Under the pieces are notes generated by a model that saw nothing but the letters and a program-made list of their open reading frames with translations, was not told the origin of the DNA and searched no databases. Below, piece after piece: positions 54,816 through 64,000 of a stretch of DNA of 64,000 bases; position 1 is the first letter of the stretch, and every line of letters starts with the position of its first letter. The stretch comes from Austropuccinia psidii. Taxonomy: Eukaryota; Basidiomycota; Pucciniomycetes; Pucciniales; Sphaerophragmiaceae. Both the position numbers and the translations under genes were made by a program. Location: positions 79,024,696 through 79,088,695 of the forward strand of contig JALGQZ010000003.1 of NCBI GenBank assembly GCA_023105745.1. Reading direction: 5' to 3'.

Positions 54816-57800
54816 CTCCTCTGATCTCCTTGAGATGTAACTGCTGATATACTTCAGTTAGTTTTTGCAGTCCTAAGGGTTTTGTTAACACGTCAGCTAT
54901 CATTTCGCCTGATCCAACTTGTACCACAGTTAACTGCTTCTTCATGACTAAATCTCGAACATATTGAAATCGCACTTCAATATGTTTTGTATTGGCATTT
55001 AGTGATGCTTGCTTCGAAATTGTAGTTGCTCCAGAGTTGTCATTGTACAAGACAGGTTTTTCCATATCATACCCAATGTCTGTCAACAGATAAGATGTCC
55101 AACGAAGCTGTTTGACACATACATTCATAGCAATAAATTCCGCTTCTGTTGTCGATTGTGCAACTACTGATTGTTTTTTACTCCACCAACAGATAGGGTT
55201 CCCAAGGAAGGTTATGACGTACCCTGAGATGGACTTGCAATTGACTTTGTCATTAGCATAGTCCGCATCGGCCCATCCAGCTAGCGTAGCCTCATTTCCT
55301 GCCTTTGCCTTGGAAAACACAAGCACTAATGCCATTGTACCTTTAAGATAACGCAATAAATGTTTTACAGCTGTCCAGTGCTTGCTTGTTGGTTTGGTGT
55401 AGTATCTGGACAGTTGATTGACTGTGAACATAATGTCAGGTCATGTATGTTGGGCAAGGTAATTCAGGCTACCTATTGCCTGTTGGTACGGTGTGACAGC
55501 AACTACTTCACCTTTGTCATCTATCTCTGTCATTAGATTACCATTACATGGCGTCTTCACACTCCGACTTTCATCCATATCATTGTCATGAATTAACTTT
55601 TTAATCAAATCTGGCTGACTTAATCCGACAGATCCGTTATCATACCATTCCAACTTGTAACCCAAGTGCTGTGTTGGTTTAACTTTGGATTTTAAGGAAA
55701 AATCCTTGCTTAGTTCCGACAAAAATGTTTTAATGGTCAAGTCTTTCTTCCCAATTAAAAAACCATCATCAACGTGCATGTGCAAAATCAATGATTTGTC
55801 ATGGTTAAGGTAGAGAGAATCGTCAGATTTAGCTTTTGTCATGCCACACTTTGTCAAAGTGCTGCAGAGCTTAAGTTGCCACATTCGTGGAGCCTGCTTA
55901 GTACCATATAATGACTTATTCAAATTCCATACCCAATTTTCCTTTCCTGCAGTTTCAAATCCTTTGACCTGCTTCATGTATACTGTAGTGTCCATTTCAC
56001 CATGTAGGAATGCAGTTTTGACATCAAATTGATACGGAATGTAATTCGAATTTACAACTAACGATATCATTACTTTGAAGCTTTCGTTTCGTCCAACAGA
56101 CGCCCAAGTATCAAAGTAATGAAGAAGATGTCCTTGATGATTTCCCAACACCACCCATCTAGCTTTATATCTATAGACCTCTCCATATTTGTTGCGTTTC
56201 TTAGTTAACCTCCACATTCCGCCAATTACCTTCCCGTTCTTTGGGTACGGAACCAATTCTCCAGTGTTGTGGCTGGTAAGTGAATCGAATTCCAGGTTCA
56301 TAGCTTCTTCCCAATGCTTGGATTGAATTGGGTCGTTTATAGCCTTTGAGTAAGTCACTACATCTGCCAACAAGATTCTGTCCGTAGGATTGCCATTCCG
56401 TCTGCTCCCTTCAATGATATTCCTCGAGTCGATCTGATGTGAAATATCTCTTGGAGCTCGATCATAATAGGGTACATACGCGTAATTCTTTTTGATATTT
56501 GACTGAAGAACTTCACTAGTACATCCTGAGGCTTGCCGATTGGAACATTCGATGTTGTCCTCCAATGGTATTACAGATCTATCCAACACATGGTCTCTGA
56601 CTACAGGTAGTGGTAAGCTAACAATGTCTTGCCTTAACGTTCTGTCAACAGGGATGCTTGGAGAACTGAAATTGCGGGTAACTCGAACGTTCTTCAAATT
56701 TTCATCATAGAATCTCATACTATTGGAGTGTTTTTCAAAGGTTAAAGCTCTCAGGGTTTCTCCTCTGAGTGAAAGCTTGCTTGACGTCTTTTGCACATGT
56801 ACTGTTGTCTTTAAACCAAAAGGCATAAGTCTCTCTAATTTGATCGGTACCTCTAAGGTCATGTTTTTCAAGGACAGAACCTCATAAGGTGAGTTCATAC
56901 CAATGGCTTTATGAGGTAGTAGATTTAATAATAAAGAGCTATGATTTGCAGCTTCATTCCACAACCGAATAGGGATTTTTGATTGAGCAAGGAGGCAGCG
57001 AATTTTAGTGAGAAGAGTTTGATTAAATCTTTTGGCGACGCCATTGGTTTGAGGTGAGTTAGCTGGTCTACGCTCAAGGCTTATTCCCATATTAAATAGA
57101 AATTGTCGAAATGAGGTTGAGTCAAATTCTCCACCTCTGTCTGTGTGTAGGAAGGCTGGTATAACATTTACCTTGTTATGTATTTCATTCACAAATGCGA
57201 TGATATTTCCCTGTGCCTGACTCTTGTTTGTCATTAGGTAAACACGATTATATCTGCTGTAATCATCTACAATAACAAGGACGTATTTGATGCCTTGTTC
57301 CGTAACTGGGGTGATTTCCAGGGTGTCTGTGTGCAGACGATAAAAAGCCGTTGTTGATGAAGGTAGAGCTCTATTATGAGGGCGATTCTGGATCTTGGCC
57401 TTCTGACAAATCTCACAGTAATTAGACGGTTTGAATTCTCCTTTGATCTTGCCTTCTTTGAACAGGTGTTTGAGATAGCTATCACTCGGATGACCTAGAA
57501 TTGTGTGCCAATCCTTGTCTTCGGTGTTGGTCATGTAGTTCTTCTCTGGCTGAATTTTGCTTGCAAACAGGTTACCTTCTCGCTTGAAAGAAGCTAGGAT
57601 GGAATTTCCTTTTTTCAGCAGGAAAACATTGTCTTTGATGATTGGTTTTATTCCATGGTTGAGTAACTGTGATACCAAGAGAAGGCTGACGGGACCATTT
57701 GGGGCAAAATAGACGGGGTGGATTATGATGGATTTAAAGGATAAGGTACCTTGATGCGTTATTGCCAAAGAATTTCCATAGGTGTTGATTTTTTGTTGGA

Positions 57801-58800
57801 CAGGGGTTATGTTGGTGAGTAGACTGAGTCTATTTACCACAGATTTGCCTGCACCTGAGTCCAGGTAGATCTTGTTTCCCTCGTCAATAGAGAAAATGGT
57901 ATCCTCCTGGATAACAAAGACATCCGAATCAGAACTCAAGGCTTTCTCAGGTTCTGTAACCATGTGTGCTGATTGGATCTTCATCAAAGCTTGTAGTTTG
58001 GCAATCATGTTTTCTAAGTTCTCAAATCTCTTGTCGGAATCCGTCTTGTGGTTCACCTGAGAAACTGATTGGTTTTTTACATTCTTTTTCCCCATCTTTC
58101 GACCTTTTCCTTTTAAATTTTGTCTGTGGTTCTGATTTGAGGGATTGGTAAACAGCGTCTGTTCATTGGATTTCTGTCTTCGTGAATGTTCAATGGCTAC
58201 TCTATTTATGACAGCTGAAAGGGTGAACGGCCTAATGTCGTATAAAGTTTGAATTAGCCCTGTTAGTTCTCTATTGTTATTGAGACTTTGGATAAACATG
58301 GCTGCTGCCATGACTGGTGAGATTGACATTCCTAGTTCTTTGTCAACAGTAATAGAGTTGTAACGAGCAAAAATCTTCTGAAAACTATGGATGTGAGCTT
58401 GTAAAGAGGTTTCTGGCTCATATTTTAGAGACATGAGCTCAAAGAATGTTTCACAGATAACTACAATTGAGTTTTTTCCACAAATCCTTCCCAGAGCTTC
58501 CCATGTGTCGTAGAAGGACGTTCTGTTATCTAATAGAACTCCTTCTAATTCAGTGCTGACGCATCCCCACAGTAAAGACAAAGCACTGCTATTCTTTTTT
58601 TTGAATTTTGCATTTTGCTTTTGTGTTTCTGAGGGTGGCATGAGAAGATCATCATATCGTCTGGCGGTGAGGTAATTTTCCATCTGACAGCTCCACTGGA
58701 CCCAGTTTGACTGATCAAGTTTGATCATCTTGGTTTTAAGATGAACCTCATCGTCTGACGATTCTTCGCAAGGAATGTTGATTTGTACTTCTGTAGACAT
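54808..58800 (-). pseudogene. Copia-D gag-pol polyprotein (one stop, integrase Glu to Lys)
   Basis: It starts MSTEVQINIPCEESSDDE and aligns by eye with Copia-B along its whole length. Gag is SNWVQWSCQMENYL. Protease is IYLDSGAGKSVVN. The integrase zinc region is LGHPSDSYLKH...CEICQKAK, with core residues LHTDTLE and LHTDRGGEF. The third catalytic site reads NGVAKRFNQ where Copia-B has NGVAERFNQ, a GAA-to-AAA change that removes the catalytic Glu. RT has FDVKTAFLHGEMD, SLYGTKQAPRMW and MHVDDGFLIG; RNase H has GWADADYANDK and STTEAEFIAMN. A TGA at 55,438-55,440 sits in QHT-stop-PDIMF where Copia-B has CGA (Arg). Two point mutations thus separate this copy from a functional one. Confidence 0.93.
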
Positions 58801-58880
58801 ATCTAGATGTTGAAAAATTGTGTTCTATTCTGGTTTTTTTATTGAATAAGATAGCAGATTTCAACTAACTCTTTCTACCA

Positions 58881-59361
58881 TGCAATGAGTTATAGTTATA
58901 TATCTTTAAATTGCTATGTTATCACAAATATACAAAAAACCAGTAATAGTAACACTTAAACAAAACAAAATAGTTAATACGTATTATAGAAGAAAATTAG
59001 AATGACAAATGTACCTGAGGTTTCAACAGTAACAGTACGAAACAGTACAGATAAGATATTTTATAGATACAATAAGAAACACTCTAAACAAACTCCAAGC
59101 CTCGTGAGTATTTAGAGTGAATATAATTGTAACAATAAAAAATCAGTTTATTAATGATATAATAAATTAAGTAAATGAAGAAAGCTTTTGATGATGATTT
59201 AATGGAATAAGAAAGGTTGCACTTTTATACACGTTAAATTTGTTTTTAAGTGATGGAAAGAAATGTACGGAAAAAGGTTAGATGACCGGAAATCCTTGCG
59301 CTTAAACCTCACTTCCCAATCTTCCTACTCATTTGCTCGAAAGGGAGATCTATTCACAACA
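58881..59361 (-). repeat. Copia-D 5' LTR
   Basis: 481 bp. Its end is followed on the minus strand by TGGTAGAAAGAGTTAG (58,865-58,880), the probable primer binding site. Confidence 0.92.
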
Positions 59362-59366
59362 GGTAG

Positions 59367-59931
59367 TTTATCATGAGTTATCAGTTACTAGTTCCTTCAA
59401 TAAGATTATTAAAGTTGAGAGAGCGAGATGAGAGAAAGAACAAGATAATATGCAATAATAATAGTAATAATTGTGATGATAGTTTTCAGCCAGAATAAAA
59501 AAAACAATAAGAGCATTCGCATCTATTAAAAAAAATCTTTTTATAGATTACAAAAGCCACAAAAAAGCTATAAGAGAGCTAATAGCACATCACTTCAAGC
59601 AGAACAACCCTTATACCCCTATTAAGCGAGTTGTTGTAAGCTTAACCGGGATGGATTGGAATTTCTCAAGAAAACCCTTCTAAATCTTTAACTACAAGGG
59701 CAATGATTTTCAGCCACAGAGTTTTTGTGGTTGCATCTAAAGGAGAGCTTACACGAAGAAGATGCTAAGAATTTCTTTTCTTGTGCTTCAATATTGGCTT
59801 CCGATTTGACTTGGTGAATGAACCTCTCCGGAACTAAATTAAAAAAAGTATTCCCAATGAAAACTGAATGAAAACTGCACTTTTGGGTGAAAGGAACAAA
59901 AAAATATATACTTTTTAGCTTATCCCGAGAT
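59367..59931. other. Intergenic DNA, no gene seen
   Basis: AT-rich flank of Copia-D and 3' flank of the small secreted-protein gene. No open frame or element terminus is supported. Confidence 0.4.
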
Positions 59932-60237
59932 TTATTTTTTGGATGAATACTTCCAGCTAGATGTATGAAGATTTTTCACGAAGAATAATAAAAAATTGAT
60001 TGTCAGGTTTCTTTCATCATGTTGCAAAAGCAACTCATGCGTTTCGTGGTATTGTTTGTATAGCTCAAAGGGTCGGTTAGATAATGCAAAAAGGAACTGA
60101 CCATGATTTTCCTTGGTTACTACCTCAGTTAGGTCATCCACTTTTCCTGTAAATGCTGCTTGACAAACCAATGCAAGCAAAAAACAAAATAGTACGCAAT
60201 TCATGATGCGCCCAGACCAGGTCTTTTGAGAAGCCAT
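59932..60237 (-). CDS. Small predicted secreted protein (101 residues), unknown function
   Basis: A complete frame from a true ATG. The N-terminus (MASQKTWSGRIMNC, then VLFCFLLALVCQAA) has a basic n-region, a 10-12-residue hydrophobic core and a plausible signal-peptidase site after QAA near residue 28. The mature part, about 73 residues, starts FTGKVDDLTEVV and is rich in charged residues and Leu/Phe. It has no Cys pairs and no motif I recognise. It resembles no transposon protein and is not part of Copia-D or the 1.1-kb repeat. In a plant-pathogenic fungus such a small protein would be an effector candidate, but it could also be a truncated exon of a larger gene, since the C-terminal end (NLHTSSWKYSSKK) looks abrupt. 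The 5' flank shared with the repeat begins 384 bp upstream. Confidence 0.5.
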   Translation of the reverse strand: MASQKTWSGRIMNCVLFCFLLALVCQAAFTGKVDDLTEVVTKENHGQFLFALSNRPFELYKQYHETHELLLQHDERNLTINFLLFFVKNLHTSSWKYSSKK

Positions 60238-60620
60238 TTAAAAAATAAGATATAATGTTAGGAATGTGTTTTCTAGATATATGGTGAGCCAACAGTGGAG
60301 TTAATTGAAGGAAGAGCTTTTTCAAACTTTGGAGTGGGAAAAATATTTCGTTGAGTTGAATTTTCCCAACAAAGGTCCAGCTTTTAAGGCTATAACAAGA
60401 CCTTAAAGGCATTGTGCACACCGTCGCTGAAACATGACTTTGATTTTTCCCAAGAGCCAACTTAAATCATCAACGCAGGTCTTTCTTGGTCTTTGGCAGA
60501 ACAACGCCAAATTCTTGGTATGAAACGATGGCGGTGGTGAAATTTGCAACGCCGAAATGCAAAGGAGAGAGACGGGCAGTACTGCGCAGCTGAAAGAGTG
60601 CTGAGACTTATCCTAACACA
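60238..60620. other. Upstream region of the secreted-protein gene
   Basis: No independent gene is supported; a 108-codon minus-strand frame here overlaps the secreted gene in another frame. It probably holds the promoter. It ends where the 1.1-kb repeat starts. Confidence 0.4.
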
Positions 60621-61731
60621 TTGTCAGCATTCTTGTAGCTGCGAGGCAATTACTCCAAGCCACCGCCCTTTCTCATTTTTTCATTAATCACTTCTACACT
60701 TATACTGGTGGAAGTTTCAAGCAGTATAACTATATTTCCCAATCTTCGCAATTATCTGCTTCGAATGATTTCATTCCGGAGACTGGTACATGCCAAGCCT
60801 GTTACTTAGGTACCGGTATGCAGCCCGACGGGACCGGCGCTATCTGTTTGCCATTCTACGCAATACTTATTCGTGTAACAAATCTTGAAAGCTTGGATCT
60901 GTGACGAGAATATGTATCCAAAAACAGAAAAGCAGTAATGCAATTCAACCATTTCAGCCTTTAGCCGTAGTTCTTTCAAGGAAAATTGAAATACATTGCA
61001 TTATTTATTCAGATTTAATGACTGAACAACAGTCTTACTTTATGTATGTGGTAAGGTTTAGGCGCCGGGCAGAGCCGTCTGCTGTTATCATTTTGAATTG
61101 CGTCCTCAACTTCAGTCCAAACGGTGACGAAGCGGACTCAATATGCGTCGTTATGAAGTATACGAACGTTCGTAACCCTGGCAATCTGCCTTTTGTCAAA
61201 TATTTTTTGATTGGGTGCTAATACTAAGTACGGATCAGACCTTCTAACTCACGAGTCTTATACACAAACTACAACTGCATGGATGGTGAAAAATAAATTG
61301 AAAATGGCGAGAGATTTAGCTCCGAAACAAAGTTAGACACACAGTATAATGCAGCTTTATTCGTCTGCGGTTTGACTTGTTAGCAGTTTGTTGCGAGACA
61401 AAAATTGATTCGATATTTTTCTTCAATTCCCAGACTCTGTATACAGATAGAGTCGGTTAGACATGCTGGAAAGCAAGGATGTCAGTTCGGTTTTACAAAC
61501 TGTGTAGTAAAGATTATTTATTGATATGAGGGGTTGTGTGCCCAGCCTCAATTTACTTCGATGAGCCATGCAAAGCTCAAACCTTAAAGAGGGGATCCTC
61601 CCACTTTGCGGAGGCTTCACACATCGTAAGTAGCTTTGCATAATTTAACCATAAGAACTTAAGATTTCTCCCGAAAGTTTGAGTTTGGCTGCGATGGCCT
61701 CAAACTACGTCACAACGAAGATGGCAATAAT
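60621..61731. repeat. 1.1-kb low-copy repeat, copy 2
   Basis: Same orientation and length as 6,659-7,769, with about seven differences. It is terminated precisely by the Copia-E LTR at 61,732, so its true right end is not visible. ATAAT at 61,727-61,731 is the likely Copia-E target duplication. Confidence 0.85.
60901..61221 (+). CDS. Hypothetical 106-codon frame in repeat copy 2
   Basis: Counterpart of 6,939-7,259. Compared with copy 1 it has two amino-acid differences (Ala/Val and Ser/Phe) and two silent ones. Coding status is doubtful for the reasons given for copy 1. Confidence 0.2.
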   Translation: MTRICIQKQKSSNAIQPFQPLAVVLSRKIEIHCIIYSDLMTEQQSYFMYVVRFRRRAEPSAVIILNCVLNFSPNGDEADSICVVMKYTNVRNPGNLPFVKYFLIGC

Positions 61732-62407
61732 TGTTATAATTCAATAAAATTCTGGAAAATTCCAGGTAAAAAATTTTAATTTTAATTAATTTTTATTTTT
61801 AATTTTTACTAATAAAAACGATATTTTTAATCTTGTTATATGTAGGTACAACTAATTATAAATTTATTTTAATTTTCTTAATCTCCCCTTTGGAGAATTA
61901 GCGTACCTGATAAATTTAACGAATAAACTAAAGTATATATTTCAGTTACATGGAGTTTAGTGAGAATAAGGAGACAGTTAGAAATACCTAAAGGATAGTA
62001 CAACTACGTTAATTAGTAATGAGACTGAGAATAGCAGGGTAAACCTTTACGTAGTTCTATTAAAGAGATACATAATTAACCAGAAGGTTGATATCAATAG
62101 TCGTGTACAATAGAGAAATCTTACCACAACACACACACACTAAGTAACAGGAAATTAAAGAACAAATAAGAGAAATTAAAGAATAAGGAGAGAGTAAAAA
62201 CAAGTAAAAGATGAATGTAAAAATATGTGGGAGTTGTGAATAGTACGTGTTCTTATAGCAAAACAAAAAGTGAGTTCCTCCAGCTTGGTCCTGAGCCGTT
62301 GGATAGAGATGACCGTGCTCTGTCATCTGATGAGTGTTTAGACATCTTGATGGATTGTTATTGATCTAAACTGCTAGTTCATAGCAGTTTTGCCACGAAT
62401 ACCGACA
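61732..62407 (-). mobile_element. Copia-E 3' LTR (676 bp)
   Basis: The minus strand starts TGTCGGTATTCG just after the purine-rich GCAAGCGGGGC and ends ...TTATAACA at the repeat boundary. TG...CA ends and position next to an RNase H C-terminus define it. The second LTR lies beyond the window. It contains a short CA microsatellite near 62,130. Confidence 0.85.
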
Positions 62408-62440
62408 GCCCCGCTTGCGAACAACTTCGGAGTTAAGCAT

Positions 62441-64000
62441 TTACTTGAGGTTGAGAAAACTTCGAGATCGCAAAAGGATCGTTTTGCCAACTGACTTAGT
62501 GAGGAAGTCAGCAGCCATGAGATTAGTAGAGATATATTTTAGGTTGATGACTGAGTTTTTGATTAGATCGCGAATATAGTGATACTTGATGTCCATATGT
62601 TTGGTTTTGAATCCATTGTGATTTGCATTGGACAAAGCTAAATCAATTGCTCCCTTGTTATCGTTAAAAAGTTGAGGAGTGGGATTACCCTTATTTAGGT
62701 CAATTTCTTCTAGTAGTTGTATTAACCATTCCACCTCCTTTGTCATGTCGGACAGGGCCTTGTACTCCGCCTCTGTTGTTGAGTGTGATATGGTAGGTTG
62801 TTTCTTTGTTCTCCAAGAGACCAAGTGTCCTTTCACTGTCACTACATAGCCTGATGTTGATCTTCGGTCGATTATTGAGTTTCCCCAGTCGGCATCCGCA
62901 TATGCCACTATACCACCTTCACCTCCCTTTGAATAGTGCAGTGATAGTTCCTTTGTATGATATAGATACCTTAGGACCTGTAAACACGCAGTCCAGTGCG
63001 TGATCCCAGGTTTTTCCAAAAAACAAGATAAGTGGCTTACTGCAAACGTAATGTCTGGTCTAGTGTTGATGCTTATGTAGTTAAGAGCACCTATGGCGCT
63101 TCGATAGTTGATGTTGAGGGCTGCGAAAGCAGTTTCTTCTTCTTTGGTGGCAATGTTGAGTTGAAGGTTTGGTTTAAGGGGAGTGTTGACTGGTGCGTAT
63201 TTTTCCAACTCATATTCTCGAGCCAAGGTATTGATGTAGTGTTCTTGAGACAAGGTAAATCCATTGTTTATGTGCGTAATTTTCACCCCAAGTAATAGGC
63301 CAGCTTCACCCAGATCCTTCATGTCGAAGGCCTTCTTTATTTCTGTTTTGAAGTTGGCGAGATCAGGCCCAAATATGGCCAGGTCATCGACATGCACATA
63401 GATCCATACAGGGTTTACTCCTCTCCTGACAAACACACACGGGTCCGACACCGCAACCACGAATCCCGTTTTCTTTAGCCACTTTGATAGGTAGTTATAC
63501 CAGGAAAGTGGTGCCTGCTTTAACCCGTAGATTGCCTTGTGTAGTCGTAGTACCTTAGTATTTGAATCTTCGCTTATTCCATCCGGAATCTTTAGGGTAA
63601 GGTCTTCGTCCAGAGGAGCGTTGAGGAATGCACTTCTCACATCCATCTGGTGGAATTGGAAACCATGAGCTGCAGCATGGGAGATTAGAACTCTTAGTGA
63701 GCTGATTCTTCCGGTTGGTGAGAAGGTGCTGAAGTAATCCAGGCCTTCTATCTGATGGAAACCTTGCGCGCATAGCCGTGCTTTGTGTTCAGTTACTTCA
63801 TCGTTGTGATTTCTTTTTACCTTGAAGACCCACGTCGTCGTGATTGGATGATCATCTGTTTTCCTGTCTTCAATGCTCCAGACTCCCAGCTTCTTCATAT
63901 TTAGTAGCTCCTTGTCAATTGCTAACATCCATTCTTCTTTCTCTTTGCTTTCTATTGCTGCTTTGTAATTGTTTGGAACTGATGCTTTATTCGTAAGGTC
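62441..64000 (-). CDS. Copia-E pol: RT and RNase H (open, continues past the window)
   Basis: The frame is open from the right edge (NNYKAAIESKEKEEWMLAID) to a stop at 62,441, 519 residues with no break. RT has TTTWVFKVKRNHNDEVTEHK, QMDVRSAFLNAPL, AIYGLKQAPLSWYNYL and YVHVDDLAIFG (catalytic VDD). RNase H follows: VAYADADWGNS, STTEAEYKALSD, FNDNKGAIDLA, KTKHMDIKYHYIRDL and ending LMAADFLTKSVGK. These are standard Ty1/copia domains. It is closer to Copia-A than to B, C or D, and shows what Copia-A has lost around the YGLKQ motif. Gag, protease, integrase and the 5' LTR are outside the window, so overall integrity is unknown. Confidence 0.93.
   Translation of the reverse strand, partial: DLTNKASVPNNYKAAIESKEKEEWMLAIDKELLNMKKLGVWSIEDRKTDDHPITTTWVFKVKRNHNDEVTEHKARLCAQGFHQIEGLDYFSTFSPTGRISSLRVLISHAAAHGFQFHQMDVRSAFLNAPLDEDLTLKIPDGISEDSNTKVLRLHKAIYGLKQAPLSWYNYLSKWLKKTGFVVAVSDPCVFVRRGVNPVWIYVHVDDLAIFGPDLANFKTEIKKAFDMKDLGEAGLLLGVKITHINNGFTLSQEHYINTLAREYELEKYAPVNTPLKPNLQLNIATKEEETAFAALNINYRSAIGALNYISINTRPDITFAVSHLSCFLEKPGITHWTACLQVLRYLYHTKELSLHYSKGGEGGIVAYADADWGNSIIDRRSTSGYVVTVKGHLVSWRTKKQPTISHSTTEAEYKALSDMTKEVEWLIQLLEEIDLNKGNPTPQLFNDNKGAIDLALSNANHNGFKTKHMDIKYHYIRDLIKNSVINLKYISTNLMAADFLTKSVGKTILLRSRSFLNLK

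Larger units (their letters stand above)
54335..59361 (-). mobile_element. Copia-D: full-length Ty1/copia element, inactivated
   Basis: 481-bp LTRs at 54,335-54,815 and 58,881-59,361 are flanked by GGTAG duplications (54,330-54,334; 59,362-59,366). The two LTRs differ at about eight positions. One polyprotein with a single stop lies on the minus strand. It shares design with Copia-B: very short leader, primer site TGGTAG, LTR ending CTCATTGCA, and a stop codon within the 3' LTR. Confidence 0.95.

Noticed and set aside
60134..60460. 108-codon minus-strand frame over the secreted-protein gene
   Set aside because: It overlaps the better candidate in another frame, has no ATG at its start and no signal peptide.
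1..64000. tRNA or rRNA genes
   Set aside because: No cloverleaf-like sequence with a GGTTCGA-type T-loop and no rRNA core was seen by eye; a tRNA or rRNA search was not possible here.

Overview
The window looks like a transposon-dense, AT-rich stretch of a fungal nuclear genome, most likely a basidiomycete and probably a rust fungus (Pucciniales). The evidence is the intron style (59-94 bp introns with GTAAGT/GTGAGC donors and TAG/CAG acceptors), the nested Ty1/copia and Ty3/gypsy elements with a familiar rust-type protein flavour, a fungal Tc1/mariner element and a LINE RNase H tail. The rust assignment is recognition, not a database match. About 85% of the window is mobile-element sequence. 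There is no sign of bacterial operons, rRNA, tRNA or CRISPR.

Layout. 1-2,480: AT-rich DNA with a degenerate short-period repeat. 2,717-5,567 (-): a multi-exon host-like gene of unknown function, possibly broken. 6,659-7,769: first copy of a 1.1-kb low-copy repeat. 7,918-9,547: a dead Tc1/mariner element with TA target duplication. 9,650-10,690: LINE 3' remnant. 11,664-19,909: two head-to-tail copies of one segment of an old copia element (Copia-A). In the first copy Copia-A is split by an intact full-length Copia-B (12,345-17,596, - strand, 1,363-residue open polyprotein). In the second copy the same insertion site holds only a Copia-B solo LTR. Copia-A continues to 22,773. 23,247-25,211: gypsy solo LTR inserted in the tail of a second gypsy. 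26,302-32,125 (-): two gypsy elements fused in frame.

34,367-54,180 is a decayed copia (Copia-C) that has been a landing pad. Each of its LTRs holds a different solo LTR. A truncated gypsy (38,942-41,595) replaces part of its pol. A complete 10.7-kb chromodomain gypsy (41,729-52,410, 2,025-bp LTRs, TSD CTCTA) sits six codons before its stop. 54,335-59,361 (-): Copia-D, complete with LTRs and TSD but with two inactivating point mutations. 59,932-60,237 (-): a small predicted secreted protein. 60,621-61,731: second copy of the 1.1-kb repeat, cut exactly by the 3' LTR of Copia-E, whose pol runs off the right edge.

Together the genes record transposition history rather than a pathway. Copia-B and the visible part of Copia-E look undamaged. 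Most others carry stops or active-site changes that are mainly C-to-T or G-to-A, as expected from RIP-like mutation or methyl-cytosine decay. Non-transposon candidates are only the multi-exon gene, the small secreted protein and the 1.1-kb repeat. I found no clear novel multi-gene system. The most informative structures are the duplicated insertion locus with a full-length/solo-LTR pair, the reciprocal empty sites in the Copia-C LTRs, a five-copy TGACGTAA array in one LTR, and intron-bearing gypsy leaders.
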